A stretch of DNA of 64,000 nucleotides. It comes from an uncultured Lachnospiraceae bacterium. GTDB lineage: Bacteria; Bacillota; Clostridia; Lachnospirales; Lachnospiraceae. Shown one piece after another: positions 44,401-52,427 of the stretch (its first letter is position 1; every line of letters starts with the position of its first letter). The stretch spans positions 1-64,000 of the forward strand of contig CALWLA010000010.1 of NCBI GenBank assembly GCA_944381405.1. Reading direction: 5' to 3'. A program made the position numbers and the translations under genes. The notes beneath the pieces are model-generated. The model searched no databases. It saw only the letters and a list, made by a program, of their open reading frames with translations, and was not told the origin of the DNA.

Positions 44401-45292
44401 TTTTCATTTTCTCCTCAAATTCTTTTATTTTTCTGTCTGTTTCCGATACTGCGCAGGAAAGCTCCCGCAGCCGGTCTTTATATTTTTCCGCCACCTCGTC
44501 CGTCAATACGTTTTTGGTAACGGTATCAAACTGTTCCAGGGCCTCTGCGCGCCCGGCCTTCAGTTTTTCCTTTTCCTGATTGTACTGTGCCAGCTCGTCG
44601 TCAAAGGACTGAAGATCGTAAAGGCCGTCGTCCCTGTCCCTGCGGATCTTCCGGCTGATCTTGCGGATGGATCTTTTGTTTGCCAGGATCCTGTTCCGGA
44701 TGCTCCGGCCCTCCTTCATGGCGGCAAGATGCCTACCCTTTAAGCTGATCAGCCCTATCCAGATCCCTCCGAACACCAGGATCACAAAAAGATACAGCAG
44801 CGCCCAGTGCCAGAAGGCGGAAAGCCCCAGCAGCCAGTACAGCAGGAAGGGGATGCCCAGGAAAACCACGCCGAAGCTCAGCGCCGCCGTCAGCAGCTCG
44901 CCTCCGCTCCGGGGCATGGTCCAGGCGTAAAAAACACCGGTACGGCAGAAGGCCGGGACCTGATTGTCCCGGAACAGGCTGCGCAGCTCCTTCTGAAGCC
45001 CCGCATTTTCTGTCCGCAGGCTTTCCGTCCGGTCCTGGATGCGGGCCTTTACCCCCTGGTTGCGGGCCTTTTGCCGCTTTCCGGACACGGTGCGGATCTT
45101 TCCCTCCAGGGTCCTGAGCTGCCGGTCATAGTCCGCCGCCACGCCATTTCTGCGGGCCTTCAGGATATTTTCCGTTTCCCGCTCCTGATTTCGTTTTTCA
45201 TTCTGCAGCTTTTTGGAGAGCTCTGCCCTTTGAGCCATGAGAGCCGCAAGCTGCCCGCCGCTGCTGCCGCCTGTCTTTTCCAGTTCCGGCAT
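44354..45292 (-). CDS. coiled-coil membrane protein of unknown function
   Basis: A 312-residue protein. Long charged helices (about 1-115 and 210-300) flank two membrane segments (about 132-158 and 164-185), giving two cytoplasmic or two outside coiled-coil arms. The C-terminal 15 residues are encoded in the overlap with asnS (47 nt). No family is recognised. It is translated from a gene 28 nt after the DegV gene, so it belongs to the same operon. Confidence 0.75.
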   Translation of the reverse strand: MPELEKTGGSSGGQLAALMAQRAELSKKLQNEKRNQERETENILKARRNGVAADYDRQLRTLEGKIRTVSGKRQKARNQGVKARIQDRTESLRTENAGLQKELRSLFRDNQVPAFCRTGVFYAWTMPRSGGELLTAALSFGVVFLGIPFLLYWLLGLSAFWHWALLYLFVILVFGGIWIGLISLKGRHLAAMKEGRSIRNRILANKRSIRKISRKIRRDRDDGLYDLQSFDDELAQYNQEKEKLKAGRAEALEQFDTVTKNVLTDEVAEKYKDRLRELSCAVSETDRKIKEFEEKMKNDGKTGDGPGDLSGS

Positions 45293-45320
45293 AAAAAAGC
45301 CCCCTTCCGGTCAGTCCGGC

Positions 45321-46226
45321 TTATGCGAACTGATGCTTTTTCAGAAAAGCGATGCCCATAAGCATGGGTCCGTTATGAGCGCCCACCATGGTCCCGATCT
45401 GGACAAGCCGCGGGCTGGCGTTGATTCCGGCGCCCTGAAGGGCATCCAGGAACAGTTGGAAAAGCTCCTTTCCGTCCGTCTCCGAAAGTCCGTAGCCCAC
45501 ATCCAGATAATAGTCCGCAGGGTCTGCCTTCTGTTCGATAAAGAAAGCCGCCGCCTGCTTTGCCAGCTCCTTCAGGGACCGCTGGCGGCTCCTGGTGATC
45601 TTGCAAAGAGAGATCAGGCCGTTCTTGAAGAGGATCACCGGCTTTAAGCCAAGCCCTCCTGCCGCAAACCGGATCAGCCCGCCGATACGGCCGCCCTTGG
45701 CCAGATAGCTCATGTCTCCGATGGTAAAATAGGCCCTTCCGCTGCCCTGCATCCCCCGCAGGATCTCCGCAGCCTCTTCCAGGGATTTCCCCAGGTCCCG
45801 CAGCCTGCAGGCCTCGCATACATACATGCCCTCCAGGATGGTCAGCGCCGTGGAATCGATCACCTCGATCCGGGCCTCCGGGTGCTCCTCCAGCACCGCC
45901 TCCCTTGCCATGCGGGCGGAATTGTAGGAGCCGCTCATCCTTGAGGTCATGGAAAGGCTCAGCACCGGGATCCCCTTTGCCACATAGGGCTCCCAGGCCT
46001 TCATATAGTCCTCGACGCTGGGCAAGGAGGTCTTTGGGAAATCCCCCGGCCGGTCCAGCATCTGCTGGTAAAATTCGTGATAGGTAAAGTCGTAAAAGTC
46101 CCGGCGGTATACTCCGTCAGAAAAGGCCACATAAAGGGGAACGATGTCCACATCGTGCTCCCTGACCCATTTTTCCGGAATATCGCAGCAGCTGTCGCTG
46201 ACCACCTTAAATGTTGTCTCAGACAT
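45321..46226 (-). CDS. DegV family lipid-binding protein
   Basis: A 301-residue protein with the DegV fold: VVSDSCCDIP at the start, FPKTSLPSVEDY, LSMTSRMSGSYNSARMA, and KGGRIGG. Family members bind fatty acids and act with fatty-acid kinase FakA in some Firmicutes. No fakA is adjacent. The start at 46226 places the motif at the N-terminus as expected; the ribosome site is weak. Confidence 0.9.
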   Translation of the reverse strand: MSETTFKVVSDSCCDIPEKWVREHDVDIVPLYVAFSDGVYRRDFYDFTYHEFYQQMLDRPGDFPKTSLPSVEDYMKAWEPYVAKGIPVLSLSMTSRMSGSYNSARMAREAVLEEHPEARIEVIDSTALTILEGMYVCEACRLRDLGKSLEEAAEILRGMQGSGRAYFTIGDMSYLAKGGRIGGLIRFAAGGLGLKPVILFKNGLISLCKITRSRQRSLKELAKQAAAFFIEQKADPADYYLDVGYGLSETDGKELFQLFLDALQGAGINASPRLVQIGTMVGAHNGPMLMGIAFLKKHQFA

Positions 46227-46334
46227 TTTCTGTCCCCTGTCCGTTCCTGTAATGCTCTGCGCAAAATGACGGGATCCCCGTCCTTTGGGCAGGCTTATCC
46301 CCATTATACACGGTTTCTTCTTATTTTAAAAGCG

Positions 46335-47717
46335 CTATTGCGGCTGCATGGGAGATACCAGCTCATGGATGGTTTCAAATTCCCCGTCGTTCTGGGAAAG
46401 GGCCTGACCTTCGCAGATGATCTCCCCAACCTGGTTGTCATAGGGATCCTCCCGCAGGGCATCCTCCGGCAGGCAGAAGCCATGCTGGAACTCTGAAGCC
46501 TGGGGCACCCGGTAGGGATCCAGGTTGGCGCCGTAGAACACCCGCCGTTCCTCATCTCCCTCCCGATAGGCCGCCCCGCCAAAAGAGCAGTCCGCAAACA
46601 GCCAGCCGAAGGGCGCTACATAATACTGGGCCCAGTCATGACAGCCGGTTTCATAGGGCGTCGCATAGAGGCCCGACTGCCACCGGGCAGGGATGCCCGC
46701 ACAGCGGCAAAGGGTAATGAACAAAAGGGCCTGGAAGCCGCAGTCCCCCTTTAAGCTGGTCCCCACATATTCCGGGATCTGGGAAAAGGTACCGTACTGC
46801 CGCACAAAGGAATACCGCACATGGGTGGTGATATAGTCGTAGATCCTCCGGGCCTTCAACAGGGGATTGGTCTCCCCTTCCAGGATCTCCTCCGCAAGCC
46901 TCCGGATATAAGGGGTAAAGCGGATGTGGGGAGGCTGCTCCTCCGTATAAAAGGAAGGCTGGGCAGCCAGGATCTGTTCCGGATCCGGCGCGTGATATTC
47001 CATGATATTATCGAATTCAAATTCCGCAGAAAAGCTCTCGCCGCCGGTGCAGACCGTCTCGAACACCGCCGTCCGCTGGGGATATTCCGGTCCGGCCACC
47101 ATCCTGGGCAGCGGCGCGATATTCCGCAGGCGGTAATGGTGTACCTGGGCGTACTCCACCGGAAGGGGCAGATATACCCGGATCTGCTTGCCCCGGCATC
47201 TTTCGGCGCCCTTTTCCGTCAGACGGATGGTGGTGCGCAGATGGATATGGGCCCTGGTACAGCCCTCCTCCTTTGCCCGGAGGATATTTTCCCGAAGGAG
47301 ATCCCGGTTCCTGCCGTCAAAGGCCTTTCCGTCGGACTGCAGATCCCGGTTCCTGAGGGCTGCGTTTGTTTTAAGCAGATTTCCGAGAAACCGCTGGTGG
47401 AAAAAGGGCTGGCCCTTCCGGTAGATCCAGTCGCAGGAATCCGAAAGCCACAGCTCCCTGAGCTCCTCTTCGGAAAAATCCCGGAATCTGGCCTTCAGCA
47501 TGGACAGGGCTTCCTGCCAGGAGTAGGGATACTGCCGGGGGATCCGGCCAAGGATCTCCCGCTCCAGAAGGAGCCTTTGTTTCAGGGCCTCCGGCAGCCC
47601 TTCCTGCTGAAGCCTCCGCTCTGTCACTTCCAGGGCGGTTTCAAAATCTCCGCCCCATTTCAGCTTCAGGATGTCCTCCGGCAGGGGGACGGACAGAGCC
47701 CTCAGATCGTAGTCCAT
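46335..47717 (-). CDS. transglutaminase-like domain protein
   Basis: A 460-residue cytoplasmic protein (no signal peptide). A helical N-terminal region (1-150) and a beta-rich middle precede a transglutaminase-like core with the triad in GDCGFQALLF (Cys), CHDWAQYYV (His) and FADCSFGG (Asp). Such proteins can be proteases, peptidases or amidases; the substrate is unknown. It begins directly after the HIT gene, so the two are coupled. Confidence 0.85.
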   Translation of the reverse strand: MDYDLRALSVPLPEDILKLKWGGDFETALEVTERRLQQEGLPEALKQRLLLEREILGRIPRQYPYSWQEALSMLKARFRDFSEEELRELWLSDSCDWIYRKGQPFFHQRFLGNLLKTNAALRNRDLQSDGKAFDGRNRDLLRENILRAKEEGCTRAHIHLRTTIRLTEKGAERCRGKQIRVYLPLPVEYAQVHHYRLRNIAPLPRMVAGPEYPQRTAVFETVCTGGESFSAEFEFDNIMEYHAPDPEQILAAQPSFYTEEQPPHIRFTPYIRRLAEEILEGETNPLLKARRIYDYITTHVRYSFVRQYGTFSQIPEYVGTSLKGDCGFQALLFITLCRCAGIPARWQSGLYATPYETGCHDWAQYYVAPFGWLFADCSFGGAAYREGDEERRVFYGANLDPYRVPQASEFQHGFCLPEDALREDPYDNQVGEIICEGQALSQNDGEFETIHELVSPMQPQ

Positions 47718-48137
47718 TTATCTGACCGCCTTTCCGATCAGCTCCGCCAGCCTTGCCTGCTCTTCCGGGTCCGAGGTGTGGGGCTCCCACTGCACCATCG
47801 CGCTGTCGCCATCATAGCGGGGGATCAGATGCAGATGAAAATGAAGCACCGTCTGGCCTGCAGATGCGCCGTTATTCTGCACCAGATTGAGGCCGGTGCA
47901 GCCCAGGGTCTCCATCATGGCTGCGCCGATCCGCTTTGCAAGCACAATGGCTTTCTTTGCGGTCTCCTCCGGAAGCTCGAAAAGGTTTGCCGCATGCTCC
48001 TTGGGCAGGATCAGGGCGTGGCCCTTTGAGGCCGGATTCAGGTCCAGGATCACCCGGAAGTCCTCATCCTCGTAAACGGTATTGGAGGGAATGTCTCCAT
48101 TGGCGATCTTACAGAAAATGCAGTTGGTATCTTTCAT
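47718..48137 (-). CDS. HIT family nucleotide hydrolase
   Basis: A 139-residue protein starting CIFCKIANGDIPS with the histidine triad HFHLHLIP. Clostridial HIT proteins act as Hint-like nucleoside phosphoramidases or Ap4A hydrolases. First gene of the long operon; AAAGGAG lies before the ATG. Confidence 0.93.
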   Translation of the reverse strand: MKDTNCIFCKIANGDIPSNTVYEDEDFRVILDLNPASKGHALILPKEHAANLFELPEETAKKAIVLAKRIGAAMMETLGCTGLNLVQNNGASAGQTVLHFHLHLIPRYDGDSAMVQWEPHTSDPEEQARLAELIGKAVR

Positions 48138-48225
48138 ATTTATGGTCTCCTTTCAGCGGCAGGAAGGCCGGCAGGCATACCGCGCCGGTCCCCTTTCCGC
48201 AGATCTTTTGCCTGGTTTCGGTTTT

Positions 48226-48254
48226 ATTATACGAAAGCCGGCGGTTTTTCGCAA
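48226..48254 (-). promoter_or_regulatory. promoter of the HIT-to-YhaN operon
   Basis: TTGCGA at 48249-48254 and TATAAT at 48226-48231 on the minus strand, 17-nt spacer; divergent from the tRNA promoter. Confidence 0.65.
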
Positions 48255-48304
48255 CGAAAGTTCGCTGCAAAACCCAGGAAAAGCCGGGAAATTCCATTTT
48301 CTTC

Positions 48305-48333
48305 TTGACATAGCCTGGCATATCCTATATAAT
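48305..48333 (+). promoter_or_regulatory. consensus promoter of the tRNA-Asn/tRNA-Glu unit
   Basis: TTGACA at 48305-48310 and TATAAT at 48328-48333 with a 17-nt spacer, a perfect housekeeping match. Confidence 0.9.
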
Positions 48334-48358
48334 ACAGCCGTTGCGAAATTCGCAAAGT

Positions 48359-48432
48359 GCCTCAATAGCTCAGTTGGTTAGAGCATCTGACTGTTAATCA
48401 GGGGGTCCTAGGTTCAAGTCCTAGTTGGGGCG
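48359..48432 (+). tRNA. tRNA-Asn(GTT)
   Basis: A 74-nt cloverleaf: acceptor GCCTCAA/TTGGGGC, anticodon loop CTGTTAA with anticodon GTT, T-loop GGTTCAAGTCC, no encoded CCA. Confidence 0.95.
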
Positions 48433-48455
48433 TTTCTCAAAAGAGAATATGTTGC

Positions 48456-48527
48456 GGCGCCATGGTCAAGCGGTTAAGACACCACCCTTTCACGGTGGTA
48501 ACACGGGTTCGATTCCCGTTGGCGTCA
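48456..48527 (+). tRNA. tRNA-Glu(TTC)
   Basis: A 72-nt cloverleaf: acceptor GGCGCCA/TGGCGTC, anticodon loop CTTTCAC with anticodon TTC, T-loop GGTTCGATTCC, discriminator A, no encoded CCA. Confidence 0.95.
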
Positions 48528-48536
48528 GGATTAAGA

Positions 48537-48591
48537 AAAGCACGGTATTTAGAGGAAATTGCTGAAAATCCTTTATATACCGTGCTTTTTT
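48537..48591 (+). terminator. terminator of the tRNA-Asn/tRNA-Glu unit
   Basis: AAAAGCACGGTAT and ATACCGTGCTTTTTT form a 12-bp stem with a 28-nt loop and a U-run. The next 200 nt (48592-48788) are AT-richer than the flanks and hold no gene that can be supported. Confidence 0.85.
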
Positions 48592-48788
48592 GTCGTTTTC
48601 TCCGTCTCTTTGTACAATTCTGAACGAGTTTTTGTCGCTTTAAAAAGAGTATTTTTCTTACAAATTTGCCCACGGATTTGCCCACGAAAGGCATACGCCG
48701 TTGTACTGTAGGCAAGAATACCTCTGTATGATCCTGAACTGTATTACTTTCTAAGTTTATCATAGACTTTAATAATTTTATACTCATT

Positions 48789-48830
48789 ATGCGCATTGTT
48801 ATTGACTTTTATGCGCATAGCGCGTATTAT
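48789..48830 (+). promoter_or_regulatory. hicAB promoter with two operator-like palindromes
   Basis: TTGACT at 48802-48807 and TATTAT at 48825-48830 with a 17-nt spacer. The 8-bp palindrome ATGCGCAT occurs at 48789-48796 and 48811-48818, 22 bp apart (two helical turns), one upstream of the -35 and one inside the spacer: a good binding site for the HicB repressor. Confidence 0.75.
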
Positions 48831-48853
48831 TGGATTGTGAGGAGGATAAGGAA

Positions 48854-49036
48854 ATGCGGGCCAGAGAATTGGAAAAAATTCTACTTGAGGATGGCTGGTA
48901 CATAAAGAACCAAAAAGGTTCTCATCGCCAGTACAAACACCCCAGCAAACCAGGAAAAGTCACAATCCCCTTTCATGGTGGAGACGTTGACAAAGGAACC
49001 GCTGATTCCATCCTGAAACAAGCAGGGCTAAAATAG
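48854..49036 (+). CDS. hicA: HicA toxin (mRNA interferase)
   Basis: A 60-residue dsRBD-fold toxin. MRARELEKILLEDGWYIKNQ and the catalytic His in GSHRQYKHP are standard, as is the IPFHGG...GTADSILKQAGL end. The ATG at 48854 has GAGGAGGATAAGGA upstream. Toxin first, antitoxin second, which is the usual HicAB order. Confidence 0.93.
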   Translation: MRARELEKILLEDGWYIKNQKGSHRQYKHPSKPGKVTIPFHGGDVDKGTADSILKQAGLK

Positions 49037-49071
49037 CCCCTCTTCTTACATAAATTTTATGGAGGTACCAT

Positions 49072-49491
49072 ATGAAACTTGTATATCCAGCAATTTTTAC
49101 TCCGTGCAAAGACCTTCCCGGTTATACTGTCGAAGTTCCGGATCTTCCTGGATGTGTAACAGAAGGACGCGATCTTGTAGAGGCTATCGAAATGGGCGTT
49201 GACGCCGCCAGCGGATGGATCTTAGATGAAATGGAGGACGGAAATGATTATCCTGCCCCCAGCAGTATTTCTTCCATTTCCTGTCCGGATGGAAGCTTTG
49301 TCAATCTTCTTGTTCTCGATATGGACTCCTACTCTGAAAAGTATGGTTCTAGGACAGTCAGGAAAAATATCACGATCCCTGCATGGCTAAATACTTATGG
49401 TGAAAAAAAATGTATCAATTTTTCCAAAGTATTGCAGGATGCGCTCCTTTCTTCTGCTCAGGAAGATAACAAGCATACGATCGGGGCCTAA
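49072..49491 (+). CDS. hicB: HicB antitoxin
   Basis: A 139-residue antitoxin: an N-terminal RNase-H-like fold (YPAIFTPCKDLPGYTVEVPDLPGCVTEG) binds and blocks HicA, and a C-terminal DNA-binding region (RTVRKNITIPAWLNTYGEKK) would read the promoter palindromes. It lies 35 nt after hicA, with GGAGG before the ATG. Confidence 0.93.
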   Translation: MKLVYPAIFTPCKDLPGYTVEVPDLPGCVTEGRDLVEAIEMGVDAASGWILDEMEDGNDYPAPSSISSISCPDGSFVNLLVLDMDSYSEKYGSRTVRKNITIPAWLNTYGEKKCINFSKVLQDALLSSAQEDNKHTIGA

Positions 49492-49495
49492 AATG

Positions 49496-49533
49496 AGACC
49501 AGGGAACCGTCCAGCAGGGCTGTTCCCTGGTCT
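49496..49533 (+). terminator. terminator of hicAB
   Basis: AGACCAGGGAAC and GTTCCCTGGTCT are perfect 12-bp arms with a 14-nt loop, followed by TATCCTT. Confidence 0.85.
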
Positions 49534-49538
49534 TATCC

Positions 49539-49949
49539 TTAATGCATCGCATAATTTATTTTAACCATGTGGATATGGTCTTCCCAAACCCCATTGATCT
49601 TAAGGTAATATTTGGAAAGACCTTCATTTACAAAATGGTTTTTCTCTAAAACTTTTAAGGATGCTTTGTTTCTGGGCATCACATTCGCTTCGATCCGATG
49701 TAACCCCAATGCTGCCTATGATTTTTGAAGGCTGTTCAAACGGTATAATATAAAAATGGAATGCTGTTTTCTCCTCAAAATCAGCCATTTCATTTTTTAG
49801 TATCTTTCGCTGATACTCTAATGAAAAAACTCTTCGCTTCGCTTAGGCTCAAAAGCTTCTAGAAAAGGTTTGTTCCTCTTGTAATAATCAAGAACTTGCT
49901 CCACAAGAGACAAATCTGCAGGCACAAGTTGTATATATTGGTTTTTCAT
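49539..49949 (-). pseudogene. decayed GNAT (RimJ/RimL-like) N-acetyltransferase
   Basis: Read on the minus strand from ATG at 49949 (GGAGG upstream), the first frame encodes a GNAT-like start (IQLVPADLSLVEQVLDYYKR, NKPFLEAFEPKRSEEF) and stops after a T-run. The next frame continues SLEYQRKILKNEMADFEEK to SKIIGSIG, and a third frame ends LHRIEANVMPRNKASLKVLE through NGVWEDHIHMVKINYAMH. The part between the GSI strand and LHRIEA, which should hold the acetyl-CoA loop, is deleted. Two frameshifts and one internal deletion make it non-functional. Confidence 0.8.
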
Positions 49950-49995
49950 GATGTGTACCTCCATAGGTTCCAAGAAGAATGTATGCTCTTCGCCT

Positions 49996-50691
49996 TTATG
50001 GCGTCTCGTCCTTTTCCACCTCCAGAAGCCGCATACCTACGGTGCTGGTGACGGGCAGGGAAAACACGATGCTCTTTGCCTTGCTGTCTAGCCCCGCCTG
50101 TTTCATGATGCCCTGCATGATGGCGTTCTTCTGTTCCTTTTTCACAACGATCAGGACGATCTCCTTTTCTGCCACCAGGGAGACGCCCAGGAATTTTTCC
50201 GCACCCTCCATGCCGGTTCCCTTGGCATGGATGATGGTGCCTCCTGCGGCTCCTGCCGCTCTGGCCGCATCCATCACGCGCTCCGTATATCCTCTGTTGG
50301 TCACCGCCATCAAAAGCTCATATTTCGTATCCTTCAAGCAGGTTTCCTCCCCTTTTGTAAAATTCTGATTTTCCGTCAGGAACCGAAGCTGCCGTTTTCC
50401 GCCGATGCTGCTCATGGGAATGATAAAGGCGATTCCCATTCCCGGCGCGTCGATCTGCAAACTTGTCTGGAGCCCTTCCTTAAGTTCCTTCCACAGCTCC
50501 CCCGTTACCACGGACATGCAGACCACCTTTTCCACCTCGTCAAGGCCCAGATAATCCAGCACCTCGTTTGTGGCGGTCCCTCGTCCTACGGTAGCCAGGA
50601 TCACCTCCAGATGATGTTCCCGGTAGAAGGACATGAATCTTTTCTCCAGCGCCCGGTCCGTGATGGTCATCATCAGATTTAATTCACTCAT
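49996..50691 (-). CDS. tandem P-II-like signalling protein
   Basis: A 231-residue protein made of two P-II-like ferredoxin folds: residues 1-110 (LMMTITDRALEKRFMSFYREHHLEVILATVGRGTA) and 115-225 (YELLMAVTNRGYTERVMDAARAAGAAGGTIIHAKGTG, then KEIVLIVVKKEQKNAIM). The canonical uridylylated T-loop tyrosine is not evident. The gene is 17 nt downstream of the DUF1538 transporter gene and is presumably its cytosolic regulator, like other P-II/transporter pairs. The ligand is unknown. Confidence 0.85.
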   Translation of the reverse strand: MSELNLMMTITDRALEKRFMSFYREHHLEVILATVGRGTATNEVLDYLGLDEVEKVVCMSVVTGELWKELKEGLQTSLQIDAPGMGIAFIIPMSSIGGKRQLRFLTENQNFTKGEETCLKDTKYELLMAVTNRGYTERVMDAARAAGAAGGTIIHAKGTGMEGAEKFLGVSLVAEKEIVLIVVKKEQKNAIMQGIMKQAGLDSKAKSIVFSLPVTSTVGMRLLEVEKDETP

Positions 50692-50708
50692 TCACTGCCC
50701 CTCCTTCC

Positions 50709-52262
50709 TTACAGTTCGATGATCGCGTCATCATCCAGCATATCCAGGGAAATAGCAGGCTCCGGCTCCGGCACAAGCTTCGCCGCCTTTCTGCTCTTGA
50801 TCTGATAGATCACCCCCAGCACCTGAATGGTGATCAGGGGCGTCATGGCCACCATGGCTACAACGCCAAAGGCGTCCTTTACGATATCGCCCCCTACCGC
50901 ACTGCAGGCTCCCTGGGCAAAGGGAAGCAGGAAGGTAGCGGTCATGGGACCGGAGGCAACACCGCCGGAGTCAAAGGCAATGGCCGTAAAGATCTTCGGA
51001 ACCACCAGGGTCAGGAGCAGGGCCAGCACATAGCCGGGGATCAGGAAATACATCACCGGGATCCCCGCCAGGACCCGAAGCATCGCCAGTCCTACGGAGG
51101 CGGCGATGGCGATGGACAGGCTGGCGCCCATAGCGGAAGCCGGAATCGCGCCGTCCGTCAGCTCCTCTACCTGTTTGTTCAGCACATAAACCGCAGGCTC
51201 CGCCCGAACGATGAAAAATCCGATGATCATGCCGATGGGCACGATGATCCAACGATAAGGAAGCCCTGCGATCAAGGTCCCCAGATAGCTTCCCGCAGGC
51301 ATAAAGCCCACGTTAGCGCCGGTGAGGAAGAGCACCAGGCCTGCATAGGTATAAACCATTCCCACTGCGATGCGGATCAGGGTGCGCCCGTTCAGCTTTA
51401 AAACTGCGATCTGAAATAAAGCAAAGAATACGATGATGGGAAGCAGGGATACGGCGATCTCCACGATATACTTGGGGAGGCCTTTCAAAAACAGCTGCCC
51501 CAGCTCCACGGAATTCTGTATCTCCGGTATTGCCGCAGGCTCGTAGGTGCTGCTGTCCGCCTGGAACAAGAGGCTCAGCAGCAAGGTGGACAGGATCGGA
51601 CCGATAGAGCAAAGGGCCACCAGACCAAAGCTGTCGTCCGCCGCATGCCGGTCGCCACGGATCGCAGAAACGCCGACACCCAGGGCCATGATAAAGGGTA
51701 CGGTCATGGGGCCTGTGGTCACGCCGCCGGAATCAAAGGCAACCCCCAGAAACTGATCCGGCACCAGAAAGGCCAACAGAAAAACGATGAGGTAAAACAC
51801 CGCCAGCATACGGGCCAGGGAAATGCTGAACAGCATACGCAAAAGGGCGATCACCAGAAAAATGCCTACGCCGCAGGCCACGATCAGGATCAGCGTCATA
51901 TTGGGCACAGAGGGTACCTGCTGGGCCAGCACCTGCAGATCAGGCTCTGAGATCGTAATGATAAAGCCCAAGATAAAGGTCAGCACCCCCAGGACCAGCA
52001 GATTTTTACATTTACTGAGGCTGCTGCCCACCCATTCGCCCATGGGGGTCATGGCCACTTCTGCTCCCAGGGTAAAAAACATCATTCCCGCGATGACCAG
52101 CACCGCTCCCGTAAGAAAGCAAAGCAGGATGCTGGGGGAGATCGGCGTTATGCTGAAGCACAGCAGCAGGACAATGGCCACTACAGGCAGAACAGCCTTC
52201 AGCGCTTCATTTCGCTTTTCTGTCAGTCTTGTCTGTTCATTTCTCAACCGCAAACACCTCAT
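50709..52262 (-). CDS. DUF1538 membrane transporter, fused UmpA-UmpB type
   Basis: A 517-residue protein with about 12 membrane segments in two homologous halves. The repeat is marked by AFDSGGVTTGPMTVPF near residue 185 and AFDSGGVASGPMTATF near residue 430. In Halomonas a pair of DUF1538 proteins was described as a monovalent cation/proton antiporter; here both halves are in one chain, with a P-II-like gene following. The ATG at 52262 lacks a ribosome site; a TTG at 52247 has GAGGTG 7 nt before it and may be the real start. Confidence 0.8.
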   Translation of the reverse strand: MRCLRLRNEQTRLTEKRNEALKAVLPVVAIVLLLCFSITPISPSILLCFLTGAVLVIAGMMFFTLGAEVAMTPMGEWVGSSLSKCKNLLVLGVLTFILGFIITISEPDLQVLAQQVPSVPNMTLILIVACGVGIFLVIALLRMLFSISLARMLAVFYLIVFLLAFLVPDQFLGVAFDSGGVTTGPMTVPFIMALGVGVSAIRGDRHAADDSFGLVALCSIGPILSTLLLSLLFQADSSTYEPAAIPEIQNSVELGQLFLKGLPKYIVEIAVSLLPIIVFFALFQIAVLKLNGRTLIRIAVGMVYTYAGLVLFLTGANVGFMPAGSYLGTLIAGLPYRWIIVPIGMIIGFFIVRAEPAVYVLNKQVEELTDGAIPASAMGASLSIAIAASVGLAMLRVLAGIPVMYFLIPGYVLALLLTLVVPKIFTAIAFDSGGVASGPMTATFLLPFAQGACSAVGGDIVKDAFGVVAMVAMTPLITIQVLGVIYQIKSRKAAKLVPEPEPAISLDMLDDDAIIEL

Positions 52263-52280
52263 GTAAAAAGAATTATCTTT

Positions 52281-52323
52281 ATTTTACAATGCAGTTTGTT
52301 AATTTACAATAACTTATTGTAAA
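52281..52323 (-). promoter_or_regulatory. promoter with overlapping 21-bp palindrome for the DUF1538/P-II unit
   Basis: TTTACAATAA-C-TTATTGTAAA (52303-52323) is a perfect inverted repeat that covers the putative -35 TTGTAA (52304-52309). TAAAAT at 52281-52286 is 17 nt away, and a further TTTTACAAT half-site overlaps it. It looks like an operator. Confidence 0.65.
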
Positions 52324-52360
52324 CTGACATCTTTTCGTACGTTTTTCTGCAGGCCCCCGC

Positions 52361-52392
52361 AAAAAAGAAAAAGCGCCCTGCAAAGGACGCTT
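52361..52392 (-). terminator. terminator of the NCS2 permease gene
   Basis: AAGCGTCC and GGGCGCTT (one G-U) on the minus strand, followed by TTTTTCTTTTTT, 35 nt past the stop. Confidence 0.8.
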
Positions 52393-52427
52393 CTGTCTCG
52401 CTGCGGCAGTCTCGGGCTGCCGCTTCG

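Noticed and set aside
48437..48796. A minus-strand frame of 119 codons that might be an integrase tail
   Set aside because: Its C-terminal half is the complement of tRNA-Glu and its terminator; the remaining basic stretch is too short to assign, though a relic integrase cannot be fully excluded.
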